64,000 nucleotides of DNA. Source: Hyphomicrobiales bacterium (GTDB lineage: Bacteria > Pseudomonadota > Alphaproteobacteria > Rhizobiales > Rhizobiaceae). The position numbers and the translations under genes were made by a program. The DNA lies in the NCBI GenBank assembly GCA_900468625.1, contig UBUL01000011.1:124001-188000 (forward strand). Reading direction: 5' to 3'. Below, piece after piece: positions 9,681 to 18,364 of this stretch. Position 1 is the first letter of the stretch; each line of letters begins with the position of its first letter. Under the pieces are notes generated by a model, which was given only the letters and a program-made list of their open reading frames with translations, ran no database searches and was not told the DNA's origin.

Positions 9681-10712
9681 TTGAAACAATTGCAAACTGC
9701 TCTCGACGGCTACAGCCTCGTTACCGCGCAATCCATTTCTGAACATGCGAGATCGGCGGGTAACAATTACACAATCGATCAGATTAAGGAGGGCGAAGCA
9801 GAACTCGCCCTCATTCTCTCTTTGACACAACAGGGCTTCGAAACGAACGCGCCCGTTCAAGGCATCATGAAGGTCTTGACGGAACGGCTGCAGGCATTGA
9901 TGAACAAATCGGCACCTGCCGTTTGGGCCCATCTGGCCTCTGTCGCGCAGAGCCATCCTGTTTCATCCTTCCTGCTGCAGGATCCCTTGACGCGATGGTC
10001 GTTCGAAAAGCCCCGCGGCTACAGCGGTGACGCCTATCTTCTCGATTTCATCTACGAACATCCGACCGTTGCCGCACAGGTGGAGGCGGCCTCGCCGCTC
10101 GGCGCCGAAGTTTACGACTTCACCAGAAGATCACCGTCCGCCGTCGCCGTGCGCGAGAGACGCGATCTTCTCGCCGCGCATGTCGATGCCGTTGCCGATG
10201 CGAATGACAATGCGGAAATTTTGGCGATTGCCGCCGGACATCTTCGCGAAGCGGAGCTTTCCCACGCACTGCGAAGCGACAAACTCAAGCGCTGGGTCGC
10301 GCTCGACCAGGACCCCGTCAGCGTCGGGACCGTGAGTTCAAACTTCCACGGAAGCCGCGTCGAGGCGATCAATGGTTCCGTTCGCACCATCCTGGGGCGC
10401 GCGCAGAAGCTCGGCACCTTCGACTTCATCTACGCAGCCGGCCTTTACGACTATCTCGCTGAAAACGTAGCCGTCCGGCTGACGGAGCGTTGCCTGCAGA
10501 TGCTGAAGCCGGGCGGCAAGTTCCTGCTTGCGAACTTCGCTCGGGGTATCGGTGTCGAAGGCTACATGGAAACCTTCATGAACTGGCCGCTGATCTGGCG
10601 CACGGACGAGGAGGTTGAGGCGATCATCAACAAGGTCAGACATCATCTTGCAGACATTTCCGTTACGCGCGGTGAAAACGGCGGCGTCATATATGCAGTC
10701 CTGACCGTATAG
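9681..10712 (+). CDS. Class I SAM-dependent methyltransferase-like protein
   Basis: A 343-residue protein. The N-terminal 150 residues are helical; PRGYSGDAYLLDFIY is a motif I associate with proteins annotated as 3-hydroxypalmitate methyl ester (extracellular factor) synthesis proteins and related methyltransferases. The C-terminal half is a Rossmann methyltransferase: ILAIAAGHLRE (degenerate motif I), WVALDQDP (motif II acidic residue), FDFIYAAGLYDYL, and CLQMLKPGGKFLLANF. The start is taken as TTG at 9681, with GGAA about ten bases upstream; no in-frame ATG occurs before the conserved part. Substrate unknown; a lipid or signalling substrate is only a possibility. Confidence 0.65.
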   Translation: MKQLQTALDGYSLVTAQSISEHARSAGNNYTIDQIKEGEAELALILSLTQQGFETNAPVQGIMKVLTERLQALMNKSAPAVWAHLASVAQSHPVSSFLLQDPLTRWSFEKPRGYSGDAYLLDFIYEHPTVAAQVEAASPLGAEVYDFTRRSPSAVAVRERRDLLAAHVDAVADANDNAEILAIAAGHLREAELSHALRSDKLKRWVALDQDPVSVGTVSSNFHGSRVEAINGSVRTILGRAQKLGTFDFIYAAGLYDYLAENVAVRLTERCLQMLKPGGKFLLANFARGIGVEGYMETFMNWPLIWRTDEEVEAIINKVRHHLADISVTRGENGGVIYAVLTV

Positions 10713-10733
10713 CTTGCCAGACGGCACGATCGG

Positions 10734-11354
10734 CTAAGCCGCGTTGCGGCTTGGCCGGCAAAGACAGAACAGGACAACGAGTAGAAGATTGATCGGAACG
10801 ATCGCTGCCAAGGCAACGGACGTCGCCGCATCCTGCGTGAATATCTGCTCGCGCAGCAGATAACCCGATACCAGAAACGGTGTATTCCAGACAGCCGCAC
10901 CGAAGAAGGTCGCCATGGCAAAGCCGGCGACCGGCGTACCCAGCATGCCGGCAGGAAACGCCATATAAGCTCTTATCACCGGAATGAGCTGACCGACAAA
11001 CGTCAACCATATCCGGCGGCGGCGACAGCGGCTCTTCAGCCGCCAGTACCATTCATCTTCGACGGACAAACCCCTGCCTATCTTTATCACGAGGGCGTCG
11101 CCGCGCGCGGGACCCAGCCACCGGCCCATTCCATACCAGAACAACGAGCCCGCCGTCGAACCCGCAGCCGTAATCGCTATCGCCAAGGGCAGCTCGCCCG
11201 GACCGCTGATACTCAACATGCCAAGCATGATGAACATGCCGACGGAAGGTATGATAGGCAGAAGCTTCTCGACCGCCGAACACAGCGCCAGACCAAGCAA
11301 CCCCCATGAAGCCAGGGCCGGCATGACATCCAACAGATAAGATGGATCGCTCAT
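10734..11354 (-). CDS. DedA-family membrane protein
   Basis: A 206-residue integral membrane protein of the DedA (SNARE-associated/VTT) family, whose members move lipids across the membrane and support envelope homeostasis. Visible family features are the amphipathic GLALCSAVEKLLPIIPS entry, GSLFWYGMGRWLG, and GQLIPVIRAYMAFPAGML with the conserved Arg and Pro-Gly. The start ATG at 11354 overlaps the stop of the upstream methyltransferase by four bases (ATGA). An open frame runs further upstream but only through that gene. Co-transcription with a phospholipid methyltransferase fits a lipid role. Confidence 0.82.
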   Translation of the reverse strand: MSDPSYLLDVMPALASWGLLGLALCSAVEKLLPIIPSVGMFIMLGMLSISGPGELPLAIAITAAGSTAGSLFWYGMGRWLGPARGDALVIKIGRGLSVEDEWYWRLKSRCRRRRIWLTFVGQLIPVIRAYMAFPAGMLGTPVAGFAMATFFGAAVWNTPFLVSGYLLREQIFTQDAATSVALAAIVPINLLLVVLFCLCRPSRNAA

Positions 11355-11941
11355 CTGCCGGTCGCCGCGTGACCGAACGGCCTGCGCCGAACGATCTTGT
11401 AGACCCGGGCAGGCGGAAAGTTGCGCAGCACCTGGCCATGCAGCGTTGCCTTGAAGCCGAACCGGTCGAGCAGCCGGTACGGCACGGGACAGCGAACACC
11501 ATATGTGAACTGATAGAGCGCACCGCCTTGGCGCAATCTCGACAAGGTGCCGGTCAGAATGGCAACGACTGTCTTCGGCGACATGTTCAGCAACGGCAGC
11601 CCGCTGATCGCGCAGCCGAACAGCATGCCTTCCGGCAGGTCGCAAGCCTCGAGCCGCGCCGCATCGGCTGAGATGACGCGAGCAGCCGGAAACCGCTCTC
11701 GAAGCATGCTGGCAAAGTTGGCGGCATGCTCCACCAGCATCAGATCTTTCTCGCATACGCCGCGCGCAAGCAGGGCTTCCGTGAAGACCCCCGTTCCCGG
11801 ACCGAGCTCCAGAACAGGCCCGGCGGAAGGATCGACTTCGCTCGTAATAAGATTGGCCAGCATCGCACCGGAGGGAGCTATCGCACCCACCATGCGTGGA
11901 TTGGCCAGCAGAGTTCGGAAAAATAATGACGTGTTCGACAT
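11351..11941 (-). CDS. PmtA-like phospholipid N-methyltransferase
   Basis: A 196-residue class I SAM methyltransferase resembling rhizobial PmtA, which methylates phosphatidylethanolamine toward phosphatidylcholine. It opens with FFRTLLANPRMVGAIAPSGAMLANL, the typical PmtA-like lead-in. The SAM motif is VLELGPGTGVFTEALLARG, then LMLVEHAANFASMLRERFP and GCAISGLPLLNMSPKTV. Because genomes of this group usually hold a separate housekeeping pmtA, this copy might be a paralogue with a specialised role. It heads an operon with the DedA gene, and its promoter holds the 17-bp site shared with the neighbouring two-component system. Confidence 0.78.
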   Translation of the reverse strand: MSNTSLFFRTLLANPRMVGAIAPSGAMLANLITSEVDPSAGPVLELGPGTGVFTEALLARGVCEKDLMLVEHAANFASMLRERFPAARVISADAARLEACDLPEGMLFGCAISGLPLLNMSPKTVVAILTGTLSRLRQGGALYQFTYGVRCPVPYRLLDRFGFKATLHGQVLRNFPPARVYKIVRRRPFGHAATGR

Positions 11942-12005
11942 ATGACCCCACCCGTAAGGCTTTCAGAGATTCGCCTGTGCGGCAGGCTTTTCCATAAAGG
12001 GAGCC

Positions 12006-12022
12006 GATTGCGAGAACATTGC
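12006..12022 (-). promoter_or_regulatory. Predicted response-regulator site upstream of the pmtA-dedA unit
   Basis: Read on the minus strand this is GCAATGTTCTCGCAATC: two GCAAT half-sites with an 11-bp period, the usual spacing for OmpR/PhoB-type regulators. It ends 64 bp upstream of the methyltransferase start at 11941. The identical 17 bp recur at 14111-14127 upstream of the response-regulator gene. Confidence 0.65.
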
Positions 12023-12043
12023 ACAGGGAAGCCCGCGCATAGC

Positions 12044-13399
12044 CTACGCGCCGGTCGGGAAGCTCAGTCTGAAGGCTGCACCGCCGGTCGGCCCTTCCAG
12101 GACGGTGATCTGTCCGCCGTGAAGCCTGACGATTTCCTGGACGAGGTTGAGCCCGAGACCGAACCCCTTGCCGTGTCCATGAACACGATGAAACGGTTCG
12201 AAGATGCGGGATCGCTCCTCGTGCGGAATGCCGCCGCCTTCGTCAGTTACGGTGATGCCGCTGGCACGGCCGACATGGACCGTTATCCTGCCGCGGCGGC
12301 CGCCATGCTGGATTGCGTTCTGCACGAGGTTGGTGACGGCTCGGCCGATGGCCACGCGATCGCCGAGAATTTCAACCACCTCCTCGTCCTTGACGAAACA
12401 GGGCTCATAGTTGGCGGCAATGGCGAGCGGCGCAAGCTCCGAAACGATATGCTGCGCGACATCGACGAGATCGATCGCAGCCGGCTCGAAACGGTGATTG
12501 AGGCGCTGAAGATCGAGGAATTGCTCGGCCAAGGTCGCAAGACGCACCGTATCCTCGAAGATCCGCTCTTTCAAAGGACCGGGCGGCAGCCCATCGAGGC
12601 GCGCCTGCAGGATCGCGACAGGGGTCCGCCATTCATGGGCAAGATGAGCAAAAAGGCGCTTCTGCCGCTCATAGCCTTCGTCCAGCCGGCCGAGTGCATC
12701 ATTGACGGCTTCGACAAGCGGCAGGATCTCTTGCGGGACATCCTGGACCGGCAGCCGTGTACCCTGCCTGTTGATATCGATCTGCCCGGCGCGGGCAACA
12801 GCGGAATCGAGCGAGGAAAAAGCTCGGCGAACCACGAGCGGTGCGGCGACGATCGTTGCGATCGCCGTGACGACAAGAAGCGGCAGAAGGGCGCTGAAGA
12901 AGACCACGCCCGCTGCCTTGGCGACGCGAACGGTCGATACGCTGCCGTCTACGCCCGTGAGCACCTGCACTTCGCCGGCCGGAGAGGCTACCCATCGGAG
13001 CCGCGCGGCAGGCACGGCACTTCCGCCGAGGTTGCTGCCGAAACGGGCCTGCCCGATGTCATCAAGCGCCCCGCCGATAGTCGCATAGGCTTTCGGCACG
13101 CTTCCATCGGCTATCATGGCACCATCGCGATCCCGCACGACGAACCAGAGACCGGACCAATCATTGCGCCGCGCCGCAAGCGCCGGTGTTTCCTTCAGCA
13201 CCAGTGCACCATTCCGATCGCGAGCCATCGACTGCGCAATTGCATCGATGGTTTCATCTTCCGGCTGGAGGGAGATGAAGCTTCCGGTCATCCACAGAGC
13301 GGCAACGATGAGGACCGCAAGGACGATCAGAAATGCCGCCTGCAGGAGCGACAAGCGCAAAACGAGACGCCATCGCAAAGAAGGTTGGCTTCCGCTCAT
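12044..13399 (-). CDS. Sensor histidine kinase
   Basis: A 451-residue membrane sensor kinase. A membrane helix lies at about residues 14-38, then a periplasmic domain of roughly 120 residues, a second helix (VVFFSALLPLLVVTAIATIV), a HAMP-like linker and a HisKA domain with HLAHEWRTPVAILQARLDGL (phospho-acceptor His). The ATPase domain has AVTNLVQNAIQHGG (N box), VTDEGGGIP (G1) and FEPFHRVHGHGKGFGLGLNLV (F/G2). Its start overlaps the stop of the response-regulator gene by four bases, so the two form an operon. The signal is unknown; the neighbouring lipid genes suggest an envelope cue. Confidence 0.9.
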   Translation of the reverse strand: MSGSQPSLRWRLVLRLSLLQAAFLIVLAVLIVAALWMTGSFISLQPEDETIDAIAQSMARDRNGALVLKETPALAARRNDWSGLWFVVRDRDGAMIADGSVPKAYATIGGALDDIGQARFGSNLGGSAVPAARLRWVASPAGEVQVLTGVDGSVSTVRVAKAAGVVFFSALLPLLVVTAIATIVAAPLVVRRAFSSLDSAVARAGQIDINRQGTRLPVQDVPQEILPLVEAVNDALGRLDEGYERQKRLFAHLAHEWRTPVAILQARLDGLPPGPLKERIFEDTVRLATLAEQFLDLQRLNHRFEPAAIDLVDVAQHIVSELAPLAIAANYEPCFVKDEEVVEILGDRVAIGRAVTNLVQNAIQHGGRRGRITVHVGRASGITVTDEGGGIPHEERSRIFEPFHRVHGHGKGFGLGLNLVQEIVRLHGGQITVLEGPTGGAAFRLSFPTGA

Positions 13400-14070
13400 G
13401 ATGTCAGTCTCATAAGATAGCCTATGCCGCGAACCGGATGAATTTCCAGACCGGCTCCCACGGAAGCGAGTTTGCGGCGCAGCCGGGAGACATGTGCATC
13501 CAGCGTGTTGGACTGGATATCGTCCGCAAAGCCGTAGACGGCCTCTTCCAGCGCGTGGCGCGGCACGGTACGCCCGATACGGCGCGCGAGTGCCTCGAAG
13601 ACGAGCAGTTCGCGACGCGGCAGCTCAAGCCGCTCTCCGCCGATCAGCACGTCATGACAGCCGAAATCATAGGACAATCTGCCGAAACTCACCATTTCGC
13701 TGCGCACATCACCCGGGCGGCGCAGGACGGCGCGCAATCGCGCCAGAAGCTCCTCCACGGCAAACGGCTTGACGAGATAGTCGTCGGCACCGGTATCAAG
13801 GCCGTCAATGCGGTCATCGAGGTCGCCGCGCGCCGTCAATACGATCACCGGCGTTGCGATCCCCGCCGCACGCAGCTTCGGAATGATCGCCAAGCCATCG
13901 CCGTCCGGAACCTGACGATCGAGAAGAATGACATCATAGGGGAGATTTCTTGCGGCTTCCTCCGCATCGGCCAGCATGGATACATGATCGACAACGGCAT
14001 CGCGCGCCTGCAACGCGACGCTGAGCGCTGAAGCCATTTCCGGCTCGTCCTCAAGCAACAAAATCCGCAA
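13396..14070 (-). CDS. OmpR/PhoB-family response regulator
   Basis: A 224-residue regulator. The receiver domain has the acidic pair in LLLEDEPEM, phospho-acceptor Asp51 in DVILLDRQVPDGDG, the Thr/Ser switch in VIVLTARG and Lys in GADDYLVKPF. The C-terminal winged helix contains RRELLVFEALARRIGRTVPR and the recognition segment SNTLDAHVSRLRRKL. It is the first gene of the operon with the kinase. Forty bases upstream of its start sits the GCAAT-N6-GCAAT site also found upstream of pmtA-dedA, consistent with autoregulation. Confidence 0.92.
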   Translation of the reverse strand: MRILLLEDEPEMASALSVALQARDAVVDHVSMLADAEEAARNLPYDVILLDRQVPDGDGLAIIPKLRAAGIATPVIVLTARGDLDDRIDGLDTGADDYLVKPFAVEELLARLRAVLRRPGDVRSEMVSFGRLSYDFGCHDVLIGGERLELPRRELLVFEALARRIGRTVPRHALEEAVYGFADDIQSNTLDAHVSRLRRKLASVGAGLEIHPVRGIGYLMRLTS

Positions 14071-14110
14071 TGAACACCCCCGCCGGCAAAACGACTAGAT
14101 TGCATAGGCG

Positions 14111-14127
14111 GATTGCGAGAACATTGC
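14111..14127 (-). promoter_or_regulatory. Predicted response-regulator site upstream of its own operon
   Basis: Identical over 17 bp to 12006-12022 and in the same orientation relative to the downstream genes; on the minus strand GCAATGTTCTCGCAATC, a tandem pair of GCAAT half-sites 11 bp apart. It lies 41-57 bp upstream of the response-regulator start codon. The rest of the gap from 14128 to 14426 shows no gene or clear element. Confidence 0.65.
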
Positions 14128-14426
14128 GACCCCTTGGGGACAAGGCCCAATTATTCATTGGAGAATTTCGCACCGCTACCGTGCTTAGGCAGAATACGTC
14201 CATATATTCCGGCTTCAGTGCCAGCAACATGGCAGGGAGAAGGCCTCGCCGCAGTGCGGTGTCTACCGCCGAACACTCAATAGGTAAGCCTTAACGCACG
14301 AAATCGGCAAACCGTCATGCGGACAGCTTGCCGTTCTCATGTGTTTGCGCAGCAACAAAATCATGCCCGAGCTAATCAGGATCGAGCGTGATAGGCTGTG
14401 AAGCATCTGCATGCATCAAGGCCACG

Positions 14427-14669
14427 TCATTTGAGGCGGGTCACATGCAGCGCCAGCAGATTGTGAAAGCTTTGAGTGTCCTCGCGCTCGGGGAGGCCGA
14501 TATCGCGAAGCTGGTAGTTCGAAAGCTCGGATACCTGCTTGTAGGTCTGCCGCCGCCTCCAGGCGACAAGGAACAAGGCGCGCGCAGTCTTCCAGACGCC
14601 GAATTCCTGGTACAGTTCGTCGACCGTTGCCGTCAAGCTGACGGCAACCATAAATTGTGAATGAGTCAT
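14427..14669 (-). CDS. DUF1127 small protein
   Basis: An 80-residue, arginine-rich protein. The C-terminal half carries the DUF1127 hallmark (RRRQTYKQVSELSNYQLRDIGL followed by an acidic residue). Small DUF1127 proteins in Agrobacterium and relatives have been tied to RNA and phosphate-related regulation, but longer ones such as this, with about 35 extra N-terminal residues, are uncharacterised. The ATG at 14669 is chosen because AGGAAAAG precedes it; an upstream in-frame ATG at 14687 lacks a ribosome site. It stands alone, with nearby genes separated by more than 140 bp. Confidence 0.8.
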   Translation of the reverse strand: MTHSQFMVAVSLTATVDELYQEFGVWKTARALFLVAWRRRQTYKQVSELSNYQLRDIGLPEREDTQSFHNLLALHVTRLK

Positions 14670-14818
14670 CGTCTTTTCCTGGCGCAACGACGCAGCCAGG
14701 TCCTCTTGAAGCTTGACCGGCTTCAGGAGCGGATACGTCGAAGACGCACCAAATCATTCCTTCGGCAAGTCATATGGGTTTATATGGAAAACGCCCAAAT
14801 GGCGGCAGACAAAGCCTT

Positions 14819-14923
14819 TTAGAGCTTTAGATCGAAGAATCGTCGCGCGGTCGCCCAGGCACACACCAAGGCCGTCGAGATCATTCCGCCGAAGGCGTAT
14901 GGAAACATCTGTGTATGATTCAT
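14819..14923 (-). CDS. 34-residue single-pass membrane peptide
   Basis: A very short gene, MNHTQMFPYAFGG followed by a hydrophobic stretch (MISTALVCAWATA) and a basic tail RRFFDLKL. The case for it rests on a strong ribosome site, AGGGAGG, six bases before the ATG, and on the textbook single-pass layout with positive charges after the helix. It is the first coding sequence downstream of the radical SAM gene on the same strand, but a stable hairpin lies between them. No function can be given. Confidence 0.5.
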   Translation of the reverse strand: MNHTQMFPYAFGGMISTALVCAWATARRFFDLKL

Positions 14924-15011
14924 GTCACGCCTCCCTATTCGATTTGCGGATGAGCGAATCTTACGCAAGATCCGAAAATCGGCAACCCCACAATTTCGAA
15001 TTGCAGAAATC

Positions 15012-15051
15012 CAGCGCCCATCTGTTGCATCAGCGCAACAGATGGGCGCTG
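15012..15051 (-). terminator. 17-bp stem hairpin downstream of the radical SAM gene
   Basis: A perfect stem (15012-15028 with 15035-15051) around a 6-nt loop, beginning 27 bp after the stop codon of the radical SAM gene on the minus strand. There is no T-run on either side, so it is a weak intrinsic terminator at best; it may block 3' decay of the message or be a solitary palindromic repeat. Confidence 0.5.
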
Positions 15052-15077
15052 CTTGGTGGCGGCGCCTTGAAGTTCGG

Positions 15078-16637
15078 CTAGAACGAATTGACGATGCCGC
15101 CGCCGGTACGCATCTGCTGAACCATGATATGGGCATGATAGTGCATGGCACATTTGATCGCGTAGATTTGCAGGATGATCGGGGAGCGGCGGCGGAGCAG
15201 AAGCTTGATAAACCGCTGGCGATAGACGGCACGCAGTTCCGCTTCCTTTACCCGGCGCATCAGTCTGACAAAGATGCCGGCCGCCTCCAGCGCCCATGTT
15301 GCATTGAGCGCAAGCAAACGTAAGGGATGGCGACGAAGATGCCGTAAGCGAGTGCTTTCCGGCTCGATATGGGCATCGATATAAAGCGCATCCAACCGGT
15401 CGAAATAGGCGGCCGGTTCATGCAGATCGCTGAGGACCGACAGATATCCGTCCCGCAATGTTTCCCGCGAGAGATTGAGCGGAATGACATTGGTGCCGAA
15501 GGCAGGCGGATCGTCGTGATCGAGCCTGCCTTCCTTGGCGAGACGCGTATAAAGCGGTGTCTTCGGGATGGCGGCCAGCATGCCGATCATCGCGTTGACG
15601 ATGCGCGCATCCTTGATGAAGACCCGCTGCGCGTCGAAGATGGTCGCATCGTCGCTGTCGAAGCCCAGGATCATGCCGCACCAGACCTCCATGCCGGTCT
15701 GCTGGATCGTGTGGATTTTCTCCAGCATCGTTCCGCCTTTGCGCAGGTTCTGCAGCTTCTTGGTCTCGCGCAGCGCCTCCTCGTTCGGCGTCTCGATACC
15801 GATGAAGACAACGCGGATATTGGCGTCGACCATCAGCTGCATCAGCTCCGCATCGTCGGCCAAATCGATCGACGCCTCGGTCAGAAACGTCATCGGATAG
15901 TGATGGCGCTCCTGCCAGGCGACGACGTCGCGCAAGACTTCCTTGATGGCCTTCTTGTTGCCGATCAGATTATCGTCGACGATGAAGGCCGTATCCATTC
16001 CGGCCGCCAGCAAGGCCTCCATCTCGGCGATGACTTGGGCGCTGGTCTTGATGCGCGGTTTGCGGCCGAAAACCACGATGATATCGCAGAAATCGCAGGT
16101 GAAGGGACAGCCGCGCGAGAACTGGACACTGCCGACGGCATATTCGTTCATCTTCAACAGATCGAAACGCGGCACCGGCACCTTGCTCATGTCCGTCTTG
16201 TCGGATTGTTCGTAGCGCCGGTCATGACGGCCCTGCTGCCACTCCTCCAGAAACTTCGGCCAGGTTTCTTCCGCCTCGCCGATAAAGGAGACATCGACGA
16301 GATTGCCGAAATAATCTTCCTTGACCGTGATCCAGGGACCGCCGACAACGGTGAAGCAATTGCGCCGCTTGAGCTCGGTCAGAATTTCCGTCATTCGGAA
16401 GCGCTGGACGATCATGCCCGTCAGCGCAACGATGTCGGCCCGCTCGCACAGACCATAGTCGATCGGTTCGATATTTTCATCCACCAGGGTAACGGTATGT
16501 TCCGCAGGCGTCAGCGCCGCCAGCAGCGGCAGGCAGGCCACCGGCAGGTTGGCCTTTGCGTCGAATAGCGGCAGAGCGTGTTCCATGCCCCAATAGGAGG
16601 TTTCGAAACGCGGATTGATGATGACGATATGAGCCAT
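15078..16637 (-). CDS. B12-binding radical SAM protein (DUF4070-type)
   Basis: A 519-residue enzyme. Residues 1-150 form a cobalamin-binding Rossmann domain (VTLVDENIEPIDY, GLCERADIVALTGMIVQ, VVGGPWITV). The radical SAM core has SRGCPFTCDFCDI, the CxxxCxxC iron-sulfur motif, and VDDNLIGNKKAIKE. The C-terminal ~130 residues match the DUF4070 extension found in hopanoid C-2 methylase (HpnP) and in many uncharacterised relatives. Reaction: most likely a radical methylation or rearrangement at an unactivated carbon. No hopanoid gene lies nearby, so HpnP is not claimed. It is single, with a hairpin following. Confidence 0.78.
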   Translation of the reverse strand: MAHIVIINPRFETSYWGMEHALPLFDAKANLPVACLPLLAALTPAEHTVTLVDENIEPIDYGLCERADIVALTGMIVQRFRMTEILTELKRRNCFTVVGGPWITVKEDYFGNLVDVSFIGEAEETWPKFLEEWQQGRHDRRYEQSDKTDMSKVPVPRFDLLKMNEYAVGSVQFSRGCPFTCDFCDIIVVFGRKPRIKTSAQVIAEMEALLAAGMDTAFIVDDNLIGNKKAIKEVLRDVVAWQERHHYPMTFLTEASIDLADDAELMQLMVDANIRVVFIGIETPNEEALRETKKLQNLRKGGTMLEKIHTIQQTGMEVWCGMILGFDSDDATIFDAQRVFIKDARIVNAMIGMLAAIPKTPLYTRLAKEGRLDHDDPPAFGTNVIPLNLSRETLRDGYLSVLSDLHEPAAYFDRLDALYIDAHIEPESTRLRHLRRHPLRLLALNATWALEAAGIFVRLMRRVKEAELRAVYRQRFIKLLLRRRSPIILQIYAIKCAMHYHAHIMVQQMRTGGGIVNSF

Positions 16638-17072
16638 TGAATATGCCGCTCCACGACTTTGACGATCTGGTTCGGTATTGCTTTAAGCCTGCATGTCATT
16701 CCCGCCTGCCGGCACAGCCCGTCGGCCGCGAAGCAGGGTTCTTCAGCATCAAGGCGGCTGTCTTAGCAGCCCTATATGAGCCCAGAATTAAATTTGGAGA
16801 ATCTGCAAGCGGCGAAGTGCGGCGGTGCTCTCAGTGCGCGATACCTGACTGAACTCCCAAGCTCTCGCCACGGCACGGATGTTTGACGACATCATTGCGC
16901 GCTGGCGCTTCCCCGGCGGCATCTTAAAGTTCCACCATAGTGCCCGTCGAATTTTTTTGAGCGGCAATGTCGAAATCGGCGAGAGGCGATCGTCTTTATT
17001 CCAGATACGCCGCGAAAGGCGACGATCCGGTCTTTCGGGGTTTGAGGTGAACCGGATAAAGGGAGTTGCGAA
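16638..17072. other. Intergenic region without a recognisable gene
   Basis: These 435 bp separate the divergent radical SAM and MFS genes and should hold both promoters. Codon-like structure is absent in all frames. GGGAG directly before 17073 is the MFS ribosome site. No strong inverted repeat or known site was seen. Confidence 0.5.
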
Positions 17073-18272
17073 ATGATATCGTCCTACCGTTGGGTCATCG
17101 TCGCCGTCGGCGCGCTGATGACCTGCGTTGCGCTCGGCGCAATGTTTTCCCTGGCGATCTTTCAGGTACCGATCGCGGCCGATACGGGCTGGTCGCATGC
17201 CGGCATCGCCACCGCCATGACGCTCAATTTCCTGACCATGGGCTTGGGTGCCTTTGCCTGGGGTGCGGCAAGCGATCGTTTCGGCATCCGCGTCGTGGTG
17301 GTGATCGGCGCTCTGCTGCTCGGGCTGGCGCTGGTCCTGGCGAGCCGAACCGGCTCGCTTCTTCAATTCCAGCTGACCTACGGCATTCTCGTCGGCCTTG
17401 CCGCCAGCGCCTTTTTCGCACCGATGATTGCCGCGACGACAGCCTGGTTCGATGAGGGCCGAAGCCTGGCCGTGTCGCTGGTATCGGCGGGCATGGGCGT
17501 CGCGCCGATGACGGTATCGCCTTTCGCCCGCTATCTGATCTCGGCCTATGACTGGCGCTTCGCCATGCTTGTCATCGGCATCATGGCTTGGGTTCTGCTG
17601 ATACCCGCGGCACTGTTCGTACGGCGGGCGCCTGTCCTTGCCGAAAGCTCGGGAGTAAACGGGCAGCGGCAGGAGCAGGATCTGCCGCTTGGCCGGATCT
17701 TCCGCTCGCCGCAGTTCCTTGTTCTCGGCGCGACCTTCTTTGCCTGCTGCGCGGCCCATTCCGGACCGATCTTCCACATGGTCAGTTACGCCACCATCTG
17801 CGGCGTGGGGCCGATGGCTGCCGTCAGCATCTATAGTGTCGAAGGGCTTGCCGGGCTTGGCGGCCGTCTTCTTTACGGAACGCTGGCCGACAGGCTCGGC
17901 GTAAAGCCGGTACTGGTTGCAGGCCTGCTGGTGCAGGCGGCAGCACTTGCCACCTATCTGCTGGTGAGTCAACTCGGCGAGTTCTATGCGCTGGCGGTCA
18001 TCTTCGGAAGCGCCTATGGCGGCGTCATGCCGCTTTATGCCGTACTTGCGCGCGAATATTTCGGGCCACGCGTCATCGGTACCGTCTTCGGCGCGGCATC
18101 GATGCTGTCGAGCATCGGCATGGCGGCGGGACCTTTGATCGGCGGCTGGATATTCGACACCTTCGCCAATTATTCCTGGCTCTTCATCGGCTCGTCCATG
18201 GTCGGATTGGGGGCTGCCGCCATTGCCCTTGCCTTTCCGCCGATACGGCGCCTGCGGCTTCAGCCGGCGTGA
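17073..18272 (+). CDS. MFS transporter (oxalate/monocarboxylate-like)
   Basis: A 399-residue protein with twelve predicted membrane segments. The motif WGAASDRFGIRVVVVIG after helix 2 is the MFS signature (G-x-x-x-D-R-x-G-x-R). The second half has LYGTLADRLGVKPVLVAG and EYFGPRVIGTVFGAASMLSSIGMAAGPLIGGW, the pattern of the OxlT/monocarboxylate-porter branch. Substrate cannot be set from sequence; small carboxylates are the usual cargo. GGGAG seven bases before the ATG supports the start. It is followed by a repeat element and a convergent gene, so it is a single-gene unit. Confidence 0.82.
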   Translation: MISSYRWVIVAVGALMTCVALGAMFSLAIFQVPIAADTGWSHAGIATAMTLNFLTMGLGAFAWGAASDRFGIRVVVVIGALLLGLALVLASRTGSLLQFQLTYGILVGLAASAFFAPMIAATTAWFDEGRSLAVSLVSAGMGVAPMTVSPFARYLISAYDWRFAMLVIGIMAWVLLIPAALFVRRAPVLAESSGVNGQRQEQDLPLGRIFRSPQFLVLGATFFACCAAHSGPIFHMVSYATICGVGPMAAVSIYSVEGLAGLGGRLLYGTLADRLGVKPVLVAGLLVQAAALATYLLVSQLGEFYALAVIFGSAYGGVMPLYAVLAREYFGPRVIGTVFGAASMLSSIGMAAGPLIGGWIFDTFANYSWLFIGSSMVGLGAAAIALAFPPIRRLRLQPA

Positions 18273-18364
18273 AGCATATCGAAACTGGTTCCTGATGGCC
18301 CGGCTCGCGTCCGAGGCGGGCCGGCGGTCATGCCCTGCGTGCGAGCCTGTTCCACAGGTTGCCC

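Noticed and set aside
11355..11951. Upstream extension of the DedA frame
   Set aside because: It runs through the PmtA-like gene in another frame and has no membrane or lipid motifs; the ATGA overlap gives the natural start.
11942..13420. A 492-codon plus-strand frame over the histidine kinase gene
   Set aside because: The minus strand carries all kinase motifs in order; the plus frame is a compositional artefact.
15012..15051. Possible CRISPR unit or REP array
   Set aside because: Only one palindrome is present and no spaced copies occur.
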